The notes beneath the pieces were generated by a model, which worked only from the letters and a program-made list of their open reading frames with translations, did no database searches and was not told the DNA's origin. Positions 4,661 through 8,026 of a stretch of 8,026 nt of DNA are shown in pieces. This DNA is from Thermoplasmata archaeon. Lineage in GTDB: Archaea > Thermoplasmatota > Thermoplasmata > Lutacidiplasmatales > UBA184. Position 1 is the stretch's first letter; each line of letters starts with the position of its first letter. Made by a program: the position numbers and the translations under genes. The DNA is taken from positions 1 to 8,026 of the forward strand of contig JASHYY010000219.1 in assembly GCA_030042815.1 (NCBI GenBank). The letters are read 5' to 3'.

Positions 4661-6478
4661 TCATCCGGCCGTCGGGGCCACCGCGGGCGCGAGCGCCCGC
4701 GCGAGAGGAGCCAGCACCGTACGCCAGTCGCCGACGAGCCCGACGTCCACCCGCGAGAACAATGGCTCGTCGGGATTCGAGTTGATCCCCACGACGACCC
4801 GGGCCCGTTGGGCGCCGACCAGGTGGTTCGCCTTTCCGCTCGCACCGACGGTGAGATACAGGTCCGGGGCGACCGAACGGCCGGTCAATCCGACCTGGAG
4901 CTGGGGCGGCACCCAGCCGGAATCCACCACGCGGCGGGTCGCCGCGAGGGCGGCCCCCAGCGGCCGAATGGCGTCGAGGACCTCCGCGATCCCTTCGGGC
5001 CCCCCGACCCCCATCCCGACCACGACGACGGTTCGTGCCCGGGCGAGGTCCCCGTAACGGGCCTCGTGCTCGCGTCCGGTCCCCGTGCGCACCACCCGGT
5101 CGGGAGCGACGATCGGCGGCAGGAGAGCGACGCGGAACGCCGAGGCCTCCCGGTCGAACTCGGCCCCCGCGAACGCGCCCGTCCGGACCGTGGCGAGCGC
5201 GGGTCCGCGACGGGTCTCGACGTCGGCGACCTGGCGGCCCCCGAACGAAGGCTTGCGGAAGACGAGCGACCCGTTCGACGCGAGGGCGAGCCCGACCGCG
5301 TCGCCCGTCAGCCCGAGTCGCCGCCGCGCGGCGAGGCGGCCGGCGAGCTCCCGCCCCCACGGCGTGCTCCGCACGAGCAGACCCGCCGCGGTCGGACCCG
5401 CGTCCAGGAGCGGGACGACGGAGCCGCTCACGGATTCCGGGGACCGCCAGCCGTCCGGTCCTGCCGACCAGTATGCTCGGGACGCCCCGGCCCGCGCCAA
5501 CCGGAGCGCGTCACGGTCGGTCCAGGGACCGAATCCCACCACCGACGGGTGGAGCGGGAAGGGGAGTCGCCACACCTCGGAGACCAGGGGGAGCGCCTCG
5601 GAGTCGACCCCGCCCTCGGGACGGCCGACAAAGACGAGCACCTCGCCCTCCGGACCCGGTTCCTCCGTCGGCCGACGAATCGCCGGCCCGGCCGGACGGG
5701 GTCGTGCGAGGAGCGCTCGCACGCGCTCGGTCGCCGCGTCGACCTCCGTCGCGACCGTCGCGCGGAAGAGCCGGGGCTCCCGGGACGGGGCTTCGTCCTC
5801 GAGTCGTACGACCCTCGTCGGAGACCCCGACGCACCGACCTCGCCGGGAGAGAGGCCGAGGTCCTCGAGCGTGAGGACCGAGAAGGGCCGACGCGCCGCC
5901 GCCTCTCGGGCCTCCGGTGAGGCTGCCCTCATCTTCACGATCTTCTCCCCCACGGAGACGACGCACGGAAGTCCGACCTCGTACCGGGCCCACCCGTCGT
6001 CCGTGTCGGCGACGACGCCGAGGCGCCCGGAGCCGAGCGGCTCGATCCGCCGGGCTCCGTCGACGTACGGCAGGCCCAGGTTCTCGGCGAGCTCCGCCGG
6101 GACCTGCCCTGTGGAGGAGTCCGTCGTCCACCGGCCCGCCAGGACGAGGTCCGGCGCCAGCGGGCGCACGGCCGCCGCGAGGGCGCGGGCGGTGACGAGC
6201 GTGTCGGAGCCCGCGAAGCGCGGGTCGGAGAGGAGGTAGCCGCGAGCGGCCCCCATCGCCATCGCCTCGAGGAGGGGCCCCCGAGCCTCGGCCGGACCGA
6301 GGCTCACCACATCGGGGAGCTCGTCCGGGCCCGCGAGCGAGGCAGCCACGAGGACGGCCCGGGCGTCGAACGGGTTGAGGAACAGCTCGGTTCCGGCGCG
6401 TCGCGCCGTCCTCGACTCGGGGTCGAACGGCATCCGGTCGAGGTCCGGCACCGCCTTGACGAGCACGACGACCCGCAC
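4661..6478 (-). CDS. Fused electron transfer flavoprotein, beta-alpha (EtfB-EtfA) single chain
   Basis: This is a 605-residue natural fusion. ETFs pass electrons between acyl-CoA or other flavin dehydrogenases and a quinone reductase or ferredoxin, in the cytoplasm or at the inner membrane face. Residues 1-262 are EtfB: VLVKAVPDLDRM, NPFDARAV (35-42), AMAMGAARGYLL and a nucleotide-binding loop TTDSSTGQVPAEL (118-130). Residues from about 275 to 605 are EtfA: LVFVGRPEGG, GRELAGRLAARRRLGLTGDAV (a family hallmark) and KPSFGGR. The FAD domain contains ATRRVVDSGWVPPQLQVGLTG (513-533), GASGKANHLVG (545-555) and INSNPDEPLF. The flavin-contacting Arg515, Thr532 and His552 are kept, while the Arg of the usual SGGRG loop is Met489. 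I chose GTG 6478 because VRVVVLVKAVPD is the normal EtfB start and it is preceded by GGGAG and a TATA box. The frame is open to 6601, but that extension has no EtfB similarity. No dehydrogenase or FixC/FixX partner is nearby. Confidence 0.93.
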   Translation of the reverse strand: MRVVVLVKAVPDLDRMPFDPESRTARRAGTELFLNPFDARAVLVAASLAGPDELPDVVSLGPAEARGPLLEAMAMGAARGYLLSDPRFAGSDTLVTARALAAAVRPLAPDLVLAGRWTTDSSTGQVPAELAENLGLPYVDGARRIEPLGSGRLGVVADTDDGWARYEVGLPCVVSVGEKIVKMRAASPEAREAAARRPFSVLTLEDLGLSPGEVGASGSPTRVVRLEDEAPSREPRLFRATVATEVDAATERVRALLARPRPAGPAIRRPTEEPGPEGEVLVFVGRPEGGVDSEALPLVSEVWRLPFPLHPSVVGFGPWTDRDALRLARAGASRAYWSAGPDGWRSPESVSGSVVPLLDAGPTAAGLLVRSTPWGRELAGRLAARRRLGLTGDAVGLALASNGSLVFRKPSFGGRQVADVETRRGPALATVRTGAFAGAEFDREASAFRVALLPPIVAPDRVVRTGTGREHEARYGDLARARTVVVVGMGVGGPEGIAEVLDAIRPLGAALAATRRVVDSGWVPPQLQVGLTGRSVAPDLYLTVGASGKANHLVGAQRARVVVGINSNPDEPLFSRVDVGLVGDWRTVLAPLARALAPAVAPTAG

Positions 6479-6512
6479 CGAGACCGCTCCCGCGCCGGCG
6501 GAACCTCGAGAG

Positions 6513-6519
6513 GTATAAG
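6513..6519 (-). promoter_or_regulatory. TATA box for the fused ETF gene
   Basis: The minus strand reads CTTATAC about 38 bases before GTG 6478. The predicted transcript would have a leader of about 11 bases that includes GGGAG just upstream of the start, so this gene is probably translated with a Shine-Dalgarno. The position rules out the longer frame starting at 6601, which would begin upstream of the promoter. Confidence 0.6.
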
Positions 6520-6599
6520 GGACGGCCCGCCGCCCGGGCTCGGGGCCGGCCGACGCTGGCCGCAGACGATTTGCCGTACCGGACCAGTGGCCGGGACGC

Positions 6600-7067
6600 A
6601 TGACGCTGTGGGAGACCGACTACTGTTTCCGCGTGACGCTGCCGGCCTCGTGCGCCCGGGCGTATCGCTGGGCGACCGATTACCGGGCGGGCGACCTCGA
6701 ACTGATGGGGATCGCCGGCCGACGCCACGTCGAGCACTTCTCCGACCGGACGGTCCTTCTGACCGACCGGTTGCGCACGCCGCGGGGCCCGGTGACGAAG
6801 GTGAAGCTGGTCCACCTGATCCCCGAGCGGTTCGCCTGGACCGCGACCCACCTCGCCGGTCCGATCCGGCACTCCCAGTTCCTCTACGAGCTCGAACCGG
6901 CGGGGCGGAACCGGTGCCGCCTGCGGTACACCGGCCTTCAAATCGACCACGTGCGCGGGCGGCCCGGGGCGGCGTTCCGGGCGGCCCGGACGAAGGAGCT
7001 CGCCCGGGAGGACTCCGCCGCGTGGCGCCGGCTCGCCCGCGCCCTCGGTCGCGACCGGGACGCCTGA
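6600..7067 (+). CDS. SRPBCC-fold (START/polyketide cyclase-like) protein
   Basis: The 155-residue protein has the pattern of the SRPBCC helix-grip superfamily, small proteins with a hydrophobic ligand cavity. An opening strand is followed by PASCARAYRWATDYRAGDLELM (15-36), which corresponds to the usual segment of the form P-x-x-x-V-W-x-x-x-x-D. The next strands include HVEHFSDRTVLLTDRL, TKVKLVHLIPERFAWTATH and SQFLYELEPAGRNRCRLRYTGLQI (92-115). The long C-terminal helix is at 127-150 (RAARTKELAREDSAAWRRLARAL). No catalytic residue can be assigned, since members include lipid carriers, cyclases and regulators. ATG 6600 is preceded about 29 bases upstream by a weak AT-rich element (GATTTG near 6569), suggesting a leaderless message. 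It is transcribed divergently from the ETF gene with 121 bases between the starts. There is no signal peptide. Confidence 0.8.
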   Translation: MTLWETDYCFRVTLPASCARAYRWATDYRAGDLELMGIAGRRHVEHFSDRTVLLTDRLRTPRGPVTKVKLVHLIPERFAWTATHLAGPIRHSQFLYELEPAGRNRCRLRYTGLQIDHVRGRPGAAFRAARTKELAREDSAAWRRLARALGRDRDA

Positions 7068-7161
7068 CGCAGAAACGCCGGTGCGGGGACCGCCACCGAC
7101 CCCGTCGCTCCGAGGTGCGTGAACGTCGGAGGGTTCGGCTCCGAGGACCCTCGGCGGGGGG

Positions 7162-7169
7162 GTCTTTAC
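7162..7169 (+). promoter_or_regulatory. TATA-like element for the DUF1697 gene
   Basis: TCTTTACG lies about 28 bases upstream of ATG 7194, matching the spacing seen at other genes in the window and implying a leaderless transcript. It also argues against GTG 7119 as the start, since that codon would lie upstream of the promoter. Confidence 0.4.
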
Positions 7170-7193
7170 GGTACGGGGACATCGACCGTCGCG

Positions 7194-7739
7194 ATGCCTC
7201 GCTCCGTCGCCCTCCTGCGGGCCGTCAATCTCGGCGGCGGGACGAGCCTTCGCATGGAGGCCCTCCGCGCCACCCTCGACGCGTCGGGGTTCGGCCCGGC
7301 GGGCACGGTCCTCCAGTCCGGAAACGTCGTCCTCTCCCCCCGGGTTCGGGCAACCGCCTCGACCGAGGAGCGGCTCGAGCGGCTGCTCGCCTCCTCCTTC
7401 CGCCTCCGGACGGACGTGTTCGTCCGGTCCGCGGAGGAGTGGCATCGGATCGTCGGGGAGAACCCGCACCCGGACGCCGCGCGCGATGACCCGAGCCACC
7501 TGACGGTCCTGGTGGCGCGGTCCGCCGCGCCCGAGGCGCGCTGGACCGAGCTGGCCCGGCAGATACCGGGACGGGAAACCGTTCGGGCCGCCGGACGGAA
7601 CGCGTACGTGGTCTATCCGGACGGTATCGGCCGTTCCTGGCTGACGCTCGACCGGATCGAACGGACCCTGGGCGTCCGCGGGACGCTCCGCAACTGGAAC
7701 ACCGTCCTCAAGGTGGACGCTCTTCTCGGTCCCACCTAG
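7194..7739 (+). CDS. DUF1697 family protein
   Basis: The 181-residue protein matches the DUF1697 family, which has no established function, along its whole length. It opens with VALLRAVNLGGGTSLRMEAL (5-24), equivalent to the family's ALLRGINVGG-K-M-L opening. LQSGNVVL (40-47), the family's SGN motif, follows. Next come the dimer-like segment EERLERLLASSFRLRTDVFVRSAEEW (58-83), ENPHP (89-93), and the closing TLRNWNTVLKVDAL (164-177), corresponding to the T-x-R-N-W-x-T motif. The usual family length is about 180 residues, so the ATG at 7194 gives a complete protein. The frame remains open to GTG 7119, but the added 25 residues are Gly/Arg-rich and do not belong to the family. Probably cytoplasmic. 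It follows the SRPBCC gene after 126 bases and has its own promoter, so it is likely a separate unit. Confidence 0.92.
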   Translation: MPRSVALLRAVNLGGGTSLRMEALRATLDASGFGPAGTVLQSGNVVLSPRVRATASTEERLERLLASSFRLRTDVFVRSAEEWHRIVGENPHPDAARDDPSHLTVLVARSAAPEARWTELARQIPGRETVRAAGRNAYVVYPDGIGRSWLTLDRIERTLGVRGTLRNWNTVLKVDALLGPT

Positions 7740-7884
7740 CGCCCTCGGACCGGCCTCGGGGTCGGCGCGTCGTTCGCCCACGTCTCCGGAGGGCGCGACC
7801 GGGCCCGACCTCCGCTTCGGCCCGCATCCAGGGCGAAGCCTACATGGCCGTCGGGCCTTCCCGCCGAGCGGAGAGCGGACCCGC

Positions 7885-8026
7885 GTGACGACCGTCGTCC
7901 TCGGACCGGAGGAGGTGCGGCGCGCGCTCCCGTACTCCGAATGCATCCCCGCGGTCGACGCGGCGCTTCGGCAGCTCGCGCGAGGGAACGCCCAGCAACC
8001 GCTGCGGTCGATCCTTCGGATCCCCG
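7885..8026 (+). CDS. Ornithine cyclodeaminase / mu-crystallin family enzyme, N-terminus (truncated)
   Basis: From GTG 7885 the frame is open for 47 codons to the window edge. The translation follows the start of the ornithine cyclodeaminase/mu-crystallin family: LGPEEVRRALPYSECIPAVD (6-25) corresponds to the family's L-x-x-x-E-V-x-x-x-L-x-M-x-E-x-I-x-x-V-E. ALRQLARGNAQQPLR (27-41) matches the A-x-x-x-x-A-x-G-x-x-x-x-P-x-R segment, in which the arginine helps bind substrate carboxylate. Family members are NAD(P)-dependent: ornithine cyclodeaminase, alanine dehydrogenase, ketimine reductase and others. The Rossmann domain that would separate these lies outside the window. GGAG about 11 bases before the GTG may be a ribosome binding site. 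CCTACATGG near 7839-7847 is a weak TATA candidate in the 145-base gap after DUF1697. Confidence 0.8.
   Translation, partial: MTTVVLGPEEVRRALPYSECIPAVDAALRQLARGNAQQPLRSILRIP

Noticed and set aside
3266..4785. Long open frames opposite or shifted over the M29-like gene (3397-4785 plus, 3266-4411 minus)
   Set aside because: They overlap a gene with clear family motifs and have biased, low-complexity translations.
4661..6601. ETF start at the ATG at 6601
   Set aside because: The 41 extra residues are not EtfB-like, and the TATA box at 6513-6519 lies inside them. GTG 6478 gives the normal N-terminus.
7107..7146. Direct repeat GCTCCGAGG at 7107-7115 and 7138-7146 before the DUF1697 gene
   Set aside because: It is short, GC-rich and also occurs by chance elsewhere in the window (for example near 810), so it is not convincing as an operator.
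7119..7193. GTG 7119 as the start of DUF1697
   Set aside because: The added 25 residues are outside the family, and the likely promoter lies downstream of this codon.
5511..7946. 811-codon minus-strand open frame, the longest in the window
   Set aside because: It runs antisense to the SRPBCC and DUF1697 genes and out of frame through the ETF. Its translation is Arg/Gly/Pro-rich without motifs. Long shadow frames are expected at this GC content.

Overview
The window is GC-rich (roughly 70% by eye) and reads as a piece of an archaeal chromosome. Several start codons are preceded at about 28-31 bases by TATA-like sequences rather than by Shine-Dalgarno sites, which points to leaderless archaeal transcripts. 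Two or three genes have a TATA box about 38 bases out. The electron-transfer flavoprotein is a single fused beta-alpha chain, an arrangement I associate with archaea such as Sulfolobales and Thermoplasmata. A high-GC member of the Thermoplasmatota is my best guess. This is inference; no rRNA or other marker gene is present.

Layout from left to right. (1) On the minus strand, a strong BRE/TATA promoter (629-641) drives a 32-codon leaderless small ORF (604-506). The start of a signal-anchored secreted protein (513 to the left edge, truncated) overlaps its end. (2) Bases 642-1025 hold no gene I can defend. (3) A 179-residue minus-strand protein of unknown function (1565-1026) shares a divergent promoter region with a two-gene ABC-2 type exporter operon on the plus strand (ATPase 1706-2638, permease 2635-3372, joined by a GTGA overlap). 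(4) Convergent to that operon is an M29/NicX-like aminopeptidase-fold protein (4515-3418) that appears to lack the metal ligands of its family. (5) A 605-residue EtfB-EtfA fusion (6478-4661) lies on the minus strand. (6) Divergent from it is an SRPBCC-fold protein (6600-7067), followed by a DUF1697 protein (7194-7739) and the first 47 codons of an ornithine cyclodeaminase/mu-crystallin family enzyme (7885 to the right edge).

Only the ABC pair and the small-ORF/secreted-protein pair look like operons. The other genes appear to be separate units with their own promoters, and I see no evidence that they form one pathway. The ETF carries electrons between a dehydrogenase and a downstream acceptor, but neither partner is encoded here. 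I found no mobile elements, CRISPR arrays, tRNA or rRNA genes, and no convincing novel multi-gene system. The most interesting points are the ligand-depleted M29-like protein, the bifurcating-type nucleotide loop in the fused ETF, and the leaderless small ORF that overlaps the start of the secreted protein.
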